Under the pieces are notes generated by a model. It worked only from the letters and a program-made list of their open reading frames with translations. It searched no databases and had not been told where the DNA came from. DNA of 64,000 nucleotides, taken from contig NZ_NCXM01000012.1 of assembly GCF_002104765.1 (NCBI RefSeq), positions 107,207-171,206 on the forward strand. Direction: 5' to 3'. A program made the position numbers and the translations under genes. Positions 16,154 through 24,685 of this stretch are shown here, in pieces; position 1 is the stretch's first letter; each line of letters begins with the position of its first letter. This DNA comes from Mycolicibacterium vulneris. GTDB taxonomy: Bacteria; Actinomycetota; Actinomycetes; Mycobacteriales; Mycobacteriaceae.

Positions 16154-17736
16154 CGTGACGCCCGCCGTTTCCGCCGATCCCGCAATGACACCCACGCCGC
16201 GCGGCAGTCCGCCACCGCGTCGGCGGGCAAGCCCAGGCCGTCGATCAGTACGCGGCGGTCGACGACGTCGAGCGCCTTCTCGATTTCGTTGGCCTTCAGC
16301 AGCAGGTCCACATCGCAGGCGAGCTCGGCATCCGCGTGCGCCGGCGCGGGGATGGGCAGCTGCTCCGCCTCGCGGGGCTCGAGCTCCAGGACGCCGCCAC
16401 CGTAGCTGCGGCCCATGATCTCGGCGAAGGCGAACGTCACGCTGTTGTGGAAGGCGGCGGCCAGCGCGGCCGATTCGACCCGCGCATCGGAGCGGGCGGT
16501 GAGGCGCACCCGGTGCACGGTGTCGGTGCTCGTGGCCGCGGCGGCGTTGACGGTCAGCCGCGGCGCCCGGTGGATCTGGCGCAGCAGGAACAGGTCGGGC
16601 ACCCACAGCGACGGCGTGGCCCACCACGGCTTGCGGATGGAGCACTTGTAGCCGCGGTGCACCCCGGCGGCTTCGCCGGCGCGGATGTGGGCGATCAACG
16701 CTGGATCCGCCGGTTCGGGTGGCGCGTTGAGCAGCCAGCTGCGCTGCCCGGCGGCGAGATCGCTTGCGCGGCAATCGGTGTCGTAGACCAGCCCGGACAG
16801 CTGGGCGCTGCGCGAGACCAGCGGGACGCAGTGCGGCCGCAACCTCAGCTCGTCGGCTTGGGCGTCGGTGAACGTGAAGAAGGCGTTGCGCCCCGTCACG
16901 ATGCCGACGTCGACCTCGGCGACCGATCCGAGCCGGGTCAGGCTGCCCGAGCTTCTGAGCGCCCGCAGCAGCCGGATCGCGGCGGGGTCCAGAAAGTACT
17001 TGGTCCACTTCTCGTCTTCGTGTAAGAGCGCCGGTGCCGATTCGACATCCAGGTCGGCCTCGGCCAGGGCGTCGGCGTCCCTGAGGTGGACGGTGCGGAT
17101 GCGCGCGGGGCCGGTGCCGACGACACCGCAGAACAACACGACCTCCTGCAGGATGCCGTCGAACACCAGCCGCTCGAAGGTCAGCAGGGTGATGTCGCGG
17201 AACCGGCTCAGCAGGAAGTCGCGCAGCTGCGCGGCGTAGCCGACCTGTAGCAGCTCGGCCGGCAGCACCAGTCCCACCCGTCCGCCATCGCGCGCCAGCA
17301 CGGTGCTCGCCACCACGAACGGCACCCACGCGTTGGTCAGCCGGGTGGGGCGCAGACCCTCGCGCCGCATCAGGTCCAGCGCCGGATCGCGCTGCTGCGA
17401 CGACCAGTTGCCGAACCGGATGTAGGGCGGATTGCCCGCGACCCCGTCCCAGCCGCCGGCCTCGGCGGTGGCGAGCCAGGCGAACAGGCTCTCGGCGTCG
17501 ACGGGCGCGAACCGGCGGGACTTGGCCGCCTCGGCGGCGTTCAGCTCGACGCCCCGGACCTGGTCGCTGAGGCGAGCCAGCTCGCGCAGGATGGCGCCGT
17601 CGCCGCAGGAGGGTTCGACAATCTTGGGTCCCGCCGCGCGGACCCAGGCGGCCAGGAAGCGGGCCACCGGCGCAGGGGTGTAGTAGCCGCCGCGGACTTT
17701 GTCGGCCGACGCCGTCGCTTTGCCCGCGAACTTCAT
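16150..17736 (-). CDS. mamA: Orphan N6-adenine DNA methyltransferase MamA
   Basis: 528 aa. SAM-binding motif I region EPSCGDGAIL (residues 41-50) and catalytic NPPY (102-105) identify an amino-methyltransferase of gamma type, with the target-recognition half in the C-terminus. Mtb MamA (Rv3263) methylates adenine in CTGGAG and alters promoter activity rather than serving a restriction system. No restriction endonuclease gene lies nearby, in keeping with that. It sits 10 bp after fbiB on the same strand and overlaps the NUDIX gene, making a run fbiA-fbiB-mamA-NUDIX. Confidence 0.88.
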   Translation of the reverse strand: MKFAGKATASADKVRGGYYTPAPVARFLAAWVRAAGPKIVEPSCGDGAILRELARLSDQVRGVELNAAEAAKSRRFAPVDAESLFAWLATAEAGGWDGVAGNPPYIRFGNWSSQQRDPALDLMRREGLRPTRLTNAWVPFVVASTVLARDGGRVGLVLPAELLQVGYAAQLRDFLLSRFRDITLLTFERLVFDGILQEVVLFCGVVGTGPARIRTVHLRDADALAEADLDVESAPALLHEDEKWTKYFLDPAAIRLLRALRSSGSLTRLGSVAEVDVGIVTGRNAFFTFTDAQADELRLRPHCVPLVSRSAQLSGLVYDTDCRASDLAAGQRSWLLNAPPEPADPALIAHIRAGEAAGVHRGYKCSIRKPWWATPSLWVPDLFLLRQIHRAPRLTVNAAAATSTDTVHRVRLTARSDARVESAALAAAFHNSVTFAFAEIMGRSYGGGVLELEPREAEQLPIPAPAHADAELACDVDLLLKANEIEKALDVVDRRVLIDGLGLPADAVADCRAAWVSLRDRRKRRASR

Positions 17737-17746
17737 GGGCTCAGTA

Positions 17747-19099
17747 TTACTTGCGGATCAGCAGATCACCGGGGTCTGCCGGATCCCGCGACCCGCCCGG
17801 TTCGGCGGCATAACCGATGGCGATGGCGCCCAACGGCTCCCAGTCGGCGGGCAGTTCCAGCTCGGCGCGCACCAGGTCGGCGGCGAAGATCGTCGAGCCG
17901 ATCCAGCAGCTGCCCAGCCCGCGTACGGCCAGCGCGACCAGCAGCGCCTGCACGGCCGCGCCGACCGCGACGGTGAACATGGTGTGCTCGGCGTCGGTGC
18001 GGGCGGCATCGGGATAGGCGTGGGCGCCGTCGGGCACCAGGATCGGGATGACGACTTCGGGCGCGTCGTAGAGGATCTGGCCGCGCGCCACCCGGCGGTC
18101 GATGGAGTCGGCGGGCCGGCCGTCACCGGCGAGGTCGGCGCGCCACTTGTCCTTCATGCGGTCCAGCAGCCGGGTCCGGGTGGCCGGTGTGCGCAGCCAG
18201 ACGAACCGCACCGGGCGAGTGTGGTGCGGCGCCGGTGCGGTCAGTGCCTCGGCGACGGCGGCCTCCAGCAGATCGGCGGGCACAGGCTCGGCGCTGAACC
18301 GGCGCACCGATCGGCGCAGCAGCTGCGCCTCGCGCCGGCCCATCTCCAGCGCCTCGGCGGTGCCGAGCCAGAACAGGTCCTCGGTGCCCGGCCGCAGCAA
18401 CTGCCGCGCGGTGGAGCCGTCGTCGGTCACGGACAGGCCGCGCACCACCGCCACCGGCATCGCGGTCAGTTTGCCCTTGACCAGATCGGCGGCCGCGGCG
18501 ATCTCGTCGGCGATCGCGACCTCGGTGACCAGCAGCTCGTTGCCGTGCTGATCGACGGCCCCTGAATAGCCGTGCAGCACAGCCAGACCCGCCGCACCCA
18601 CGGCCGCGTCAGTCTGGCCGTTGCGCCACGCGCGGCCCATCGTGTCGGTGATGACGACGGCGACCTCGACGCCGAGCCGCTCGCGCAGCCCAGCGCGCAG
18701 CGCCGCGGCGCTGCCGTCCGGGTCGACCGGGAGCAGCGCCAGTTCGTCGCGGCCGACGTTGGATCCGTCCACGCCCGCGGCGGCCTGCACCAGGCCGATC
18801 CGGTTCTCGGTGATCAGGGTTCGGCCTTTGCGGGCGAGCACCCGGACGGCTTCGTCGTCGACCAGCTTGCGCCTCAGTTCGTCGCGCTGCTCGGGATCCC
18901 GCGGCGCCGGCACCAGCCGTCCCTCACACTTGGACACCGCCTTGCTGGTGACCACGACGACGTCACCGTCGCGCAGCCACGGCGCGGCCGCGGCGACGGT
19001 CGCGCCCAGATCGTCGCCTGGCCGGAACTCGGGCAGCCCGGGGACGGGCAGAATTTCGATGGCGGCGGCGCTGCCGTGCTCGCCGGGCGGAGAACTCAT
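17747..19099 (-). CDS. fbiB: Coenzyme F420:L-glutamate ligase FbiB
   Basis: 450 aa, two domains. The N-terminal CofE-like ligase ([55 protein letters not shown]) adds glutamates to F420. The C-terminal nitroreductase-like FMN domain ([38 protein letters not shown]) reduces the precursor dehydro-F420. It is separated from fbiA by a 49-bp MIRU-like element that supplies its ribosome binding site (AAGGAG). Confidence 0.94.
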   Translation of the reverse strand: MSSPPGEHGSAAAIEILPVPGLPEFRPGDDLGATVAAAAPWLRDGDVVVVTSKAVSKCEGRLVPAPRDPEQRDELRRKLVDDEAVRVLARKGRTLITENRIGLVQAAAGVDGSNVGRDELALLPVDPDGSAAALRAGLRERLGVEVAVVITDTMGRAWRNGQTDAAVGAAGLAVLHGYSGAVDQHGNELLVTEVAIADEIAAAADLVKGKLTAMPVAVVRGLSVTDDGSTARQLLRPGTEDLFWLGTAEALEMGRREAQLLRRSVRRFSAEPVPADLLEAAVAEALTAPAPHHTRPVRFVWLRTPATRTRLLDRMKDKWRADLAGDGRPADSIDRRVARGQILYDAPEVVIPILVPDGAHAYPDAARTDAEHTMFTVAVGAAVQALLVALAVRGLGSCWIGSTIFAADLVRAELELPADWEPLGAIAIGYAAEPGGSRDPADPGDLLIRK

Positions 19100-19148
19100 C
19101 GGCGCCGCTCCTTCGCATCGCTTCGCTCTGCATCGTCGCCGCCGCGCG
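19100..19148 (-). repeat. MIRU-like element between fbiA and fbiB
   Basis: On the minus strand the fbiA stop TGA is followed by a segment containing GGCGACGATGCAGAGCGAAG and ending GGAGCGGCGCC before the fbiB start. The same core occurs at 30699-30741 and, diverged, at 34513-34558. Insertion exactly between the stop and start of operon genes, with a Shine-Dalgarno sequence inside, is the hallmark of mycobacterial interspersed repetitive units. Confidence 0.75.
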
Positions 19149-20150
19149 TCACGGGCTCACCCCCGCCAGGTCCAGCCCGACCCGGACCATCTCGGCCGTC
19201 GCCGCCGGGTCGGTCATCACCAGCGGCACCGAGCGCACCTCGACGCCGTCGATGTCGGCTCGGTCGTCCTCGCTCACCAGCCAGCCGTCCAGGATGCCGG
19301 TGTCGCGGCGCGCGCCGTAGTGGCGGCCGACCGCTTCGGCGGTCGAGTCGACCCCGATCACGGATAGGCAGGCATCGGCCATGCCGCGCAAAGGCTTTCC
19401 ACCGATGATCGGCGAGTAGCCGACGATCGGTGCGCGCGCCGCGCGCAACGCACCGCGGATGCCGGGCACGGCCAGGATGGCGCCGACGCTCACCACCGGG
19501 TTCGACGGAGCCAGCAGGATCACGTCGGCCTGCGCGATGGCCGCCGTGGCATCAGTTGTGGCGGCCGCGTTTTCGGCGCCGACGAAGGCGAAGCTGTGGG
19601 TGGGCACCTGGGCCCGGTAGCGGACCCACCACTCCTGGAAGTGAATGGCCCGCCGGCTGCCGTCGTCGGGATCGGTTATCACCACGTGGGTCTCGCACCG
19701 GTCGTCGCTGGCGGGCAGCAGCCGCGCGCCGGGTTGCCAGCGGTCACACAGCGCGGTGGTGATCTGCGACAGGGGGTAGCCGGCGTTGAGCATCTGGGTG
19801 CGCACCAGGTGGGTGCCCAGGTCACGGTCGCCGAGCCCGAACCAGTCCGGCTGCACGCCGTAGCGCGCCAATTCCTCTTTGGCGTGCCAAGTTTCGTTGC
19901 GGTGCCCCCACCCTCGCTCCGGATCTACACCTCCACCTAAGGTGTACATGCAGGTGTCCAAATCGGGGCAGACGCGCAGTCCGTGGATCCAGGCGTCATC
20001 GCCAATGTTGACGATCGCCGTCAGCTCGTGACTGCCGGCCTCCGCGTCCGGGTGCCGTTGCGATTGAAATTGACCGAGCCCGAACAGCTGTTGAACCCCC
20101 AGCAGGAAGCGGGCGCCGCCAACCCCACCGACCAGAACGGTGACCTTCAC
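19149..20150 (-). CDS. fbiA: F420 biosynthesis transferase FbiA
   Basis: 333 aa, CofD family. It joins the activated phospho-three-carbon acid (phosphoenolpyruvate in mycobacteria, phospholactate in archaea) to the deazaflavin Fo. Motifs: [17 protein letters not shown] at the N-terminus, [33 protein letters not shown] and [18 protein letters not shown]. The frame extends upstream, but GTG 20150 (VKVTVLVGG) matches the family start. It is divergent from whiB2 and heads the fbiA-fbiB-mamA-NUDIX run. Confidence 0.94.
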   Translation of the reverse strand: MKVTVLVGGVGGARFLLGVQQLFGLGQFQSQRHPDAEAGSHELTAIVNIGDDAWIHGLRVCPDLDTCMYTLGGGVDPERGWGHRNETWHAKEELARYGVQPDWFGLGDRDLGTHLVRTQMLNAGYPLSQITTALCDRWQPGARLLPASDDRCETHVVITDPDDGSRRAIHFQEWWVRYRAQVPTHSFAFVGAENAAATTDATAAIAQADVILLAPSNPVVSVGAILAVPGIRGALRAARAPIVGYSPIIGGKPLRGMADACLSVIGVDSTAEAVGRHYGARRDTGILDGWLVSEDDRADIDGVEVRSVPLVMTDPAATAEMVRVGLDLAGVSP

Positions 20151-20512
20151 ATTGCACGACAGTACTGCCCGGCCGCAGTCCTGTGACGGGCCCATTGGGG
20201 GTGCCTCAAAGTTGCGGTTCCCCAGCGGTTGTGGGCGACTTGTGGGAAAGTTGAGGGCCCTGTGATCGACACGCCGAAGGCTCAAAACAACAGAAACGCC
20301 GAAATTCGATCACGAGATGGTATGGAAATGCGCCGAAGTGCTTGACCCGGCAGATCAACCCGTGTCTAATCACAACAGTGTCATTTCCCGGTTGGCCGGC
20401 CGACTCCGGTGTCGCAGACCGAGATTCGATCACTTGTTCGAATTGTCTGTACATCAGAACAGTGGGAAACCAATCACACTCTCTCAATCAAGCTGAGGAG
20501 GCGGACGACCGT
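20151..20512. promoter_or_regulatory. fbiA/whiB2 divergent intergenic region with a whiB2 promoter
   Basis: 362 bp without a gene. TTGACC at 20342-20347, a 17-bp spacer and TCTAAT at 20365-20370 make a good SigA-type promoter for whiB2, giving a leader of about 135 bases. ATTCGATCAC occurs twice (about 20305 and 20424), a possible regulator half-site of unknown owner. The ribosome binding site GAGGAGG precedes the whiB2 ATG. No small gene or known riboswitch was recognised. Confidence 0.45.
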
Positions 20513-20878
20513 ATGTCTTACGAAACTTTTCGAGGCGCCATGGCGAGCACGCCGCACACCGACATCGACCCGGCGCTGGACCGCCCCGCTCGGCCGCATT
20601 TGACCGTGGTTCCTGATGCGCCAATCGCTTTCGAGCCCGAGCCCCTGCCGGAGCCGGCCGCCGACCAGTGGCAGGATCGGGCGCTCTGCGCCCAGACCGA
20701 CCCCGAGGCCTTCTTCCCGGAAAAGGGTGGTTCCACCCGCGAGGCGAAGAAGATCTGCCTGGGTTGCGAGGTGCGTCATGAGTGCCTCGACTACGCCCTC
20801 GAGCACGACGAGCGCTTCGGTATCTGGGGCGGTTTGTCCGAACGTGAGCGCCGCCGCCTCAAGCGCGGCATAATCTGA
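20513..20878 (+). CDS. whiB2: WhiB-family iron-sulfur regulator WhiB2 (WhmD)
   Basis: 121 aa. The four cluster cysteines are C59, C82, C85 and C91, in CAQTDPEAFFPEKGG and ICLGCEVRHEC, followed by the GIWGG turn and a basic RERRRLKRGII tail for DNA contact. WhiB2/WhmD is essential for septation and cell division in mycobacteria. ATG 20513 (MSYET) is chosen because the M. smegmatis protein starts likewise; the annotated Mtb form is shorter at the N-terminus. An upstream in-frame stretch is the leader, not coding. Confidence 0.93.
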   Translation: MSYETFRGAMASTPHTDIDPALDRPARPHLTVVPDAPIAFEPEPLPEPAADQWQDRALCAQTDPEAFFPEKGGSTREAKKICLGCEVRHECLDYALEHDERFGIWGGLSERERRRLKRGII

Positions 20879-20947
20879 CGCACGCTGATCGCAATGCGCG
20901 CTGAGTGTTAAGCCTCCAGCATTCGACGCGCAACGCGCAAGCGAAAG

Positions 20948-21370
20948 TTATTCGTCGTCGATCGTCGGATCGATGACCGACGGCTCAACGTCGAGGTAGA
21001 TGGCGACCTGAGCCACCAAGATTTCGTGCAGCAGGTCACCGAGTTCGACGGTGTCTTTAGCCCGTCGCTCAATTGGCTTGCGGAACAACACAATTCGCGC
21101 CCGCGTGGAGTTGCCGCGGATGTCGACCCCGGCCGGGATCAATCGCGCCAGCGGGATCGGCCCGTCGGCGATCACCTCGGGTGGCCACTGCACACTGTCG
21201 GGATCCTTGGCCGAGATGCGCGGAATCTCGTCGACCGCCACGTCCAGTTCGGCCAGCCGGTCCTGCCAGCTCCGCTCGATGGGTTCGTAGGCCTCCAGCA
21301 CCGCCATGTCGAACCGCTCGGCGCGGCTACGCCACCCCGGCACGGTCGGGGGCAACAGCGGGCCGCGCAT
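20948..21370 (-). CDS. Conserved protein of the minimal zincin-like family (Rv3259-type)
   Basis: 140 aa, compact and well conserved (MRGPLLPPTVPGWRSRAE, EIPRISAKDPDSVQWPPEV, IPLARLIPAG, RARIVLFRKPIE). Small metallopeptidase-like proteins of this shape end in a helix with HExxH. Here the helix reads LLHEILVAQVAIYL, so the second zinc His is absent and hydrolysis is doubtful. The ATG at 21370 is taken because conservation begins there. Convergent with whiB2 and divergent from the DUF3499 gene. Function unknown. Confidence 0.8.
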   Translation of the reverse strand: MRGPLLPPTVPGWRSRAERFDMAVLEAYEPIERSWQDRLAELDVAVDEIPRISAKDPDSVQWPPEVIADGPIPLARLIPAGVDIRGNSTRARIVLFRKPIERRAKDTVELGDLLHEILVAQVAIYLDVEPSVIDPTIDDE

Positions 21371-21558
21371 ATCGCGACCCCTGCGGAAGAGTCGATGGGT
21401 AGCGGCTCGCCGCGGAGCCGAACCGTCGGAAAACCGATCTCTTCGCGGGGAGCTGCGCGAATCACCCACGCGCCGATGGTAACGGTTGCACATCGAGGGC
21501 CCGGGAGTTGCGCGTGTCCGGCGCTTCGGCGGCGTTTGCGCACGATAGCCTTTCGAGC

Positions 21559-22002
21559 GTGAACGTTCCCCGTCGCTGTTGCCGGCCCGGGTGCCCGCAC
21601 TACGCCGTGGCGACCCTGACGTTCGTCTATTCGGACTCGACGGCAGTCGTCGGTCCGTTGGCGACCGCGCGGGAACCGCATTCCTGGGATTTGTGCGTCA
21701 ACCATGCCGGCCGGATCACCGCGCCCCGCGGGTGGGAGCTGGTGCGCCACGCCGGGCCTCTCCTTTCGGAGCCCGCCCATCCTGACGAGGACGACTTGGT
21801 CGCCCTGGCCGACGCGGTGCGCGAGGGCGGCGATCGCGGCGCGCCGTACGCGGCGACGCCGGTGAACGGCTTCGCCGACGCGCACATCCATCACGGCGGG
21901 TCCCAGGCCACCGCGCCCAGCAGCAGCCTGCTGGCACCGCCCGAGCACCGCTCCGGGCGGCGCCGCGGACATCTGCGCGTGTTGCCCGATCCCAGTGACT
22001 AG
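21559..22002 (+). CDS. DUF3499 family protein (Rv3258c-type)
   Basis: 147 aa. The N-terminal RRCCRPGCPHYAVATLTFVY and the downstream WDLCVNHAGRITAPRGWELV form a possible zinc ribbon with a Cys pair, a third Cys and a Cys-x-x-His. The remainder is low complexity. The family is confined to actinobacteria and usually sits beside whiB2 and phosphomannomutase, as here. GTG 21559 is preceded by TAGCCT (21546-21551) and seven bases, pointing to a leaderless start. The stop codon lies inside a short direct repeat. Confidence 0.82.
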   Translation: MNVPRRCCRPGCPHYAVATLTFVYSDSTAVVGPLATAREPHSWDLCVNHAGRITAPRGWELVRHAGPLLSEPAHPDEDDLVALADAVREGGDRGAPYAATPVNGFADAHIHHGGSQATAPSSSLLAPPEHRSGRRRGHLRVLPDPSD

Positions 22003-22077
22003 CCCTGATGGTGGTGACCCGCTGCGCCCGGCTCCGCCGCGCTTGCGATCGCCACTAGCCCTGATGGTGGCGACCCG
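21998..22077 (+). repeat. 56-bp-period direct repeat containing one 41-bp palindromic element
   Basis: ACTAGCCCTGATGGTGG occurs at 21998-22014 and again at 22054-22070, followed both times by YGACCCGC. Between them lies a full copy (22013-22053) of the dispersed 41-bp element that begins GGTGACCCGCTGCGCCCGG and ends GCGATCGCC. The first copy provides the stop codon of the DUF3499 gene. This looks like a minimal tandem repeat and may vary in copy number between strains. Confidence 0.7.
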
Positions 22078-22182
22078 CCGTCCTGACCGGCCCGACGCGA
22101 AATCCTCACGCACCGCCGGGGCTCCAGTTCTCCGTGGCCCGATAGGCTGACGGCCAAGAGTTCACGTCGTCAGGAGTCCCGC

Positions 22183-23580
22183 ATGTCTCGGCCCGCCGCG
22201 ACTGTCCACCGTGTCGTCAAGGCTTACGACGTGCGTGGGCTAGTCGGCGAAGAGCTCGACCAGCCGCTGGTCACCGATCTCGGCGCAGCCTTCGCCAAAC
22301 TCATGCGCGGCGAGGGCGCGCGACAGGTCGTGATCGGCCACGACATGCGCGACAGTTCGCCCACGCTGGCCGCCGCGTTCGCCGCCGGGGTGACCGGCCA
22401 GGGTCTGGACGTGGTGCGCATCGGTCTGGCGTCCACCGATCAGCTCTACTTCGCCTCCGGGCTGCTGGACTGCCCCGGCGCCATGTTCACCGCGAGCCAC
22501 AACCCGGCTGCCTATAACGGCATCAAGCTGTGCCGGGCGGGGGCCAAACCCGTTGGCGCCGAGACCGGCCTGCGCGTCGTCGCCGATGACGTGATCGCCG
22601 GCGTCGAGGGCTACGACGGGGAACCGGGCAGCGTGAGCGATCGCGACGTGTTGGCCGACTACGGACAGTTCCTGCGGTCGCTGGTGAACACCTCCGGGCT
22701 GCGCCCGCTACGGGTGGCCGTGGACGCCGGCAACGGCATGGCCGGTCTGACCACGCCCGCCGTTCTCGGCGCGATCGACTCGATCACGTTGGAGCCGTTG
22801 TACTTCGAGCTCGACGGCTCGTTTCCCAATCACGAGGCCAACCCGCTCGACCCCGCCAACCTGGTGGACCTGCAGGCCTATGTGCGCGAGACCGGCGCCG
22901 ACATCGGGCTGGCCTTCGACGGCGACGCCGACCGCTGCTTCGTGGTCGACGAACGCGGCAATCCCGTGTCGCCGTCGACGGTGACCAGCCTGGTGGCCGC
23001 CCGCGAGCTGGGCCGCGAGATCGGCGCGACGATCATCCACAACGTGATCACCTCGCGCGCGGTGCCCGAACTCGTCGCCGAGCGCGGCGGCACTCCGCTG
23101 CGGTCCCGGGTGGGGCACTCCTATATCAAGGCGCTGATGGCCGACACCGGCGCAATCTTCGGCGGTGAGCATTCGGCGCACTACTACTTCCGCGACTTCT
23201 GGGGCGCCGACTCCGGGATGCTGGCGGCGCTGTACGTGCTGGCCGCGCTCGGCGAGCAGGACCGCCCGCTGTCGGAGGTGACCGCGGACTACCAGCGCTA
23301 CGAATCGTCCGGCGAAATCAACTTCACGGTTTCCGACGCCGGGCAGTGCACCGAGGCGGTGTTGAAGTCGTTCGGCACCCGGATTCACTCCCTCGATCAC
23401 GTGGACGGGGTGACGGCCGACCTGGGCGACGGCAGCTGGTTCAACCTGCGCAGCTCGAACACCGAGCCGTTGCTGCGGCTCAACGTGGAGGCCCGCACGG
23501 CCGAGGACGTGGCCGCGGTCGTCGCCCAGATCAGTGCCGAAATCGCCACGACGACCTCGGGCGTGAAGGCCGCGCCGTGA
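22183..23580 (+). CDS. pmmA: Phosphomannomutase/phosphoglucomutase PmmA (ManB)
   Basis: 465 aa, alpha-D-phosphohexomutase family. It interconverts mannose-6-phosphate and mannose-1-phosphate for GDP-mannose. The phosphoserine loop is TASHNPAAYNGIK, the Mg2+ loop is DGDADRCF, sugar binding is shown by GGEHSAHYYFRD, and the phosphate-binding end is RSSNTEPLLRLNVEA. It overlaps the next gene by 4 bases (GTGA) and is followed by manA, so 22.2-25.9 kb is a mannose operon feeding the manC product at 14.5 kb. Confidence 0.94.
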   Translation: MSRPAATVHRVVKAYDVRGLVGEELDQPLVTDLGAAFAKLMRGEGARQVVIGHDMRDSSPTLAAAFAAGVTGQGLDVVRIGLASTDQLYFASGLLDCPGAMFTASHNPAAYNGIKLCRAGAKPVGAETGLRVVADDVIAGVEGYDGEPGSVSDRDVLADYGQFLRSLVNTSGLRPLRVAVDAGNGMAGLTTPAVLGAIDSITLEPLYFELDGSFPNHEANPLDPANLVDLQAYVRETGADIGLAFDGDADRCFVVDERGNPVSPSTVTSLVAARELGREIGATIIHNVITSRAVPELVAERGGTPLRSRVGHSYIKALMADTGAIFGGEHSAHYYFRDFWGADSGMLAALYVLAALGEQDRPLSEVTADYQRYESSGEINFTVSDAGQCTEAVLKSFGTRIHSLDHVDGVTADLGDGSWFNLRSSNTEPLLRLNVEARTAEDVAAVVAQISAEIATTTSGVKAAP

Positions 23581-24677
23581 ACGCCATCCGGTCGATCGAC
23601 CTCGAGGACACCGAGGGCTTGTTGGCGGCCGACCGCGACGGCCTGCTGCGGGCCGCGTCGTCGGCCGGTGCCCAGGTCCGTGCGGTGGCCGCCGCGGTCG
23701 ACGAGGGTGCGCTGGACCCGCTGCGCGCCGACGACCGTCCGCGCAGCGTCATCTGGGTGGCGGGGCGCGGTACCGCCGACACCGCCGGGACCATGCTGGC
23801 CGCGACCATGGGTGGAACCGCCTCGCAGCCCTTCACCCTCGCCGACGAGGCGCCGCCGTGGGTGGGTCCGCTCGATGTGCTGGTCGTCGCGGGCGGCGAA
23901 GCGGGTGATCCCGCGCTGGTCACCGCGGCCGCGACCGGGTTGCGCCGGGGCGCCCGGGTGGTGGTGGCGGCGCCGTACGAGGGCCCGTTGCGGGACGCCA
24001 CCGCCGGGCGCGCCGCGGTGCTGGCGCCCCGGCTGTCGGTTTCCGACGAGTTCGGCCTGTCCCGGTACCTGGCCGCCGGGCTGGCCGTCGTGCACGCCGT
24101 GGATTCGCGACCAAAGGTCGACCTGGCGGTGCTCGCCGACGAGCTGGACGCCGAGGCGCTGCGCAACAGCGCCACCCGCGAGCTGTTCACCAACCCGGCC
24201 AAGCTGCTGGCCGCGCGGATCACCGAGCGTCAGGTGGCGCTGGCCGGCGACGGGGCCGCGACGCTCGCGCTGGCCCGGCACGGCAGCTCGGTGCTGTTGC
24301 GGGTCGCGAACCAGGTGACCCCGGCTGCCGGGCTGGCGGACGCGTTGGTCGCCCTGCGCGCCGCGGCGTCGGACGGCTTCGAGGATCCCGACGCCGCCCT
24401 CTTCCACGACGAAGAGATCGACGGACCGCTGCCGCAACGGTTGCGGGTGCTGGCCGTGGTCCTGGCGGCCGAGCAGGCGGGGGTATCCGCCCGGACCGCC
24501 GGGCTGGACAACGTGTACCTGCTCGCTGCTGAGGACGTGCCCGACGGACCCGGCGGCTCGGCCGGCTACGGCGTGTCGCCTGCGCTGGGGGGCCCCGGCA
24601 ACCGTGAGCAGCAACTGGCAGTATTGGCCGTCCGGCTGGAAATGGCCGCGGTTTATATGCGACTGGTGCGGGGATAG
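23577..24677 (+). CDS. SIS-like protein of the mannose operon (Rv3256c-type)
   Basis: 366 aa. It shows a degenerate sugar-isomerase (SIS/bifunctional PGI/PMI-like) layout with GRGTADTAGTMLAATMGG and LDVLVVAGGEAGDPALVTAA, and an all-alpha C-terminal half. The catalytic residues of phosphoglucose/phosphomannose isomerases are not recognisable, and a dedicated manA follows, so a regulatory or structural role is likelier than isomerase activity. GTG 23577 overlaps the pmmA stop as GTGA, so translation is coupled. Confidence 0.78.
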   Translation: MNAIRSIDLEDTEGLLAADRDGLLRAASSAGAQVRAVAAAVDEGALDPLRADDRPRSVIWVAGRGTADTAGTMLAATMGGTASQPFTLADEAPPWVGPLDVLVVAGGEAGDPALVTAAATGLRRGARVVVAAPYEGPLRDATAGRAAVLAPRLSVSDEFGLSRYLAAGLAVVHAVDSRPKVDLAVLADELDAEALRNSATRELFTNPAKLLAARITERQVALAGDGAATLALARHGSSVLLRVANQVTPAAGLADALVALRAAASDGFEDPDAALFHDEEIDGPLPQRLRVLAVVLAAEQAGVSARTAGLDNVYLLAAEDVPDGPGGSAGYGVSPALGGPGNREQQLAVLAVRLEMAAVYMRLVRG

Positions 24678-24685
24678 ATACAACA

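Noticed and set aside
15617..17329. 570-codon minus-strand frame that includes the NUDIX protein
   Set aside because: Only the last 178 codons are real. The rest is an Arg-rich shadow of mamA in another frame; the apparent fusion is an artefact of a missing stop codon.
20342..20512. In-frame extension upstream of whiB2
   Set aside because: It contains the -35 and -10 boxes and shows no WhiB-like conservation; the ATG at 20513 has its own ribosome binding site.
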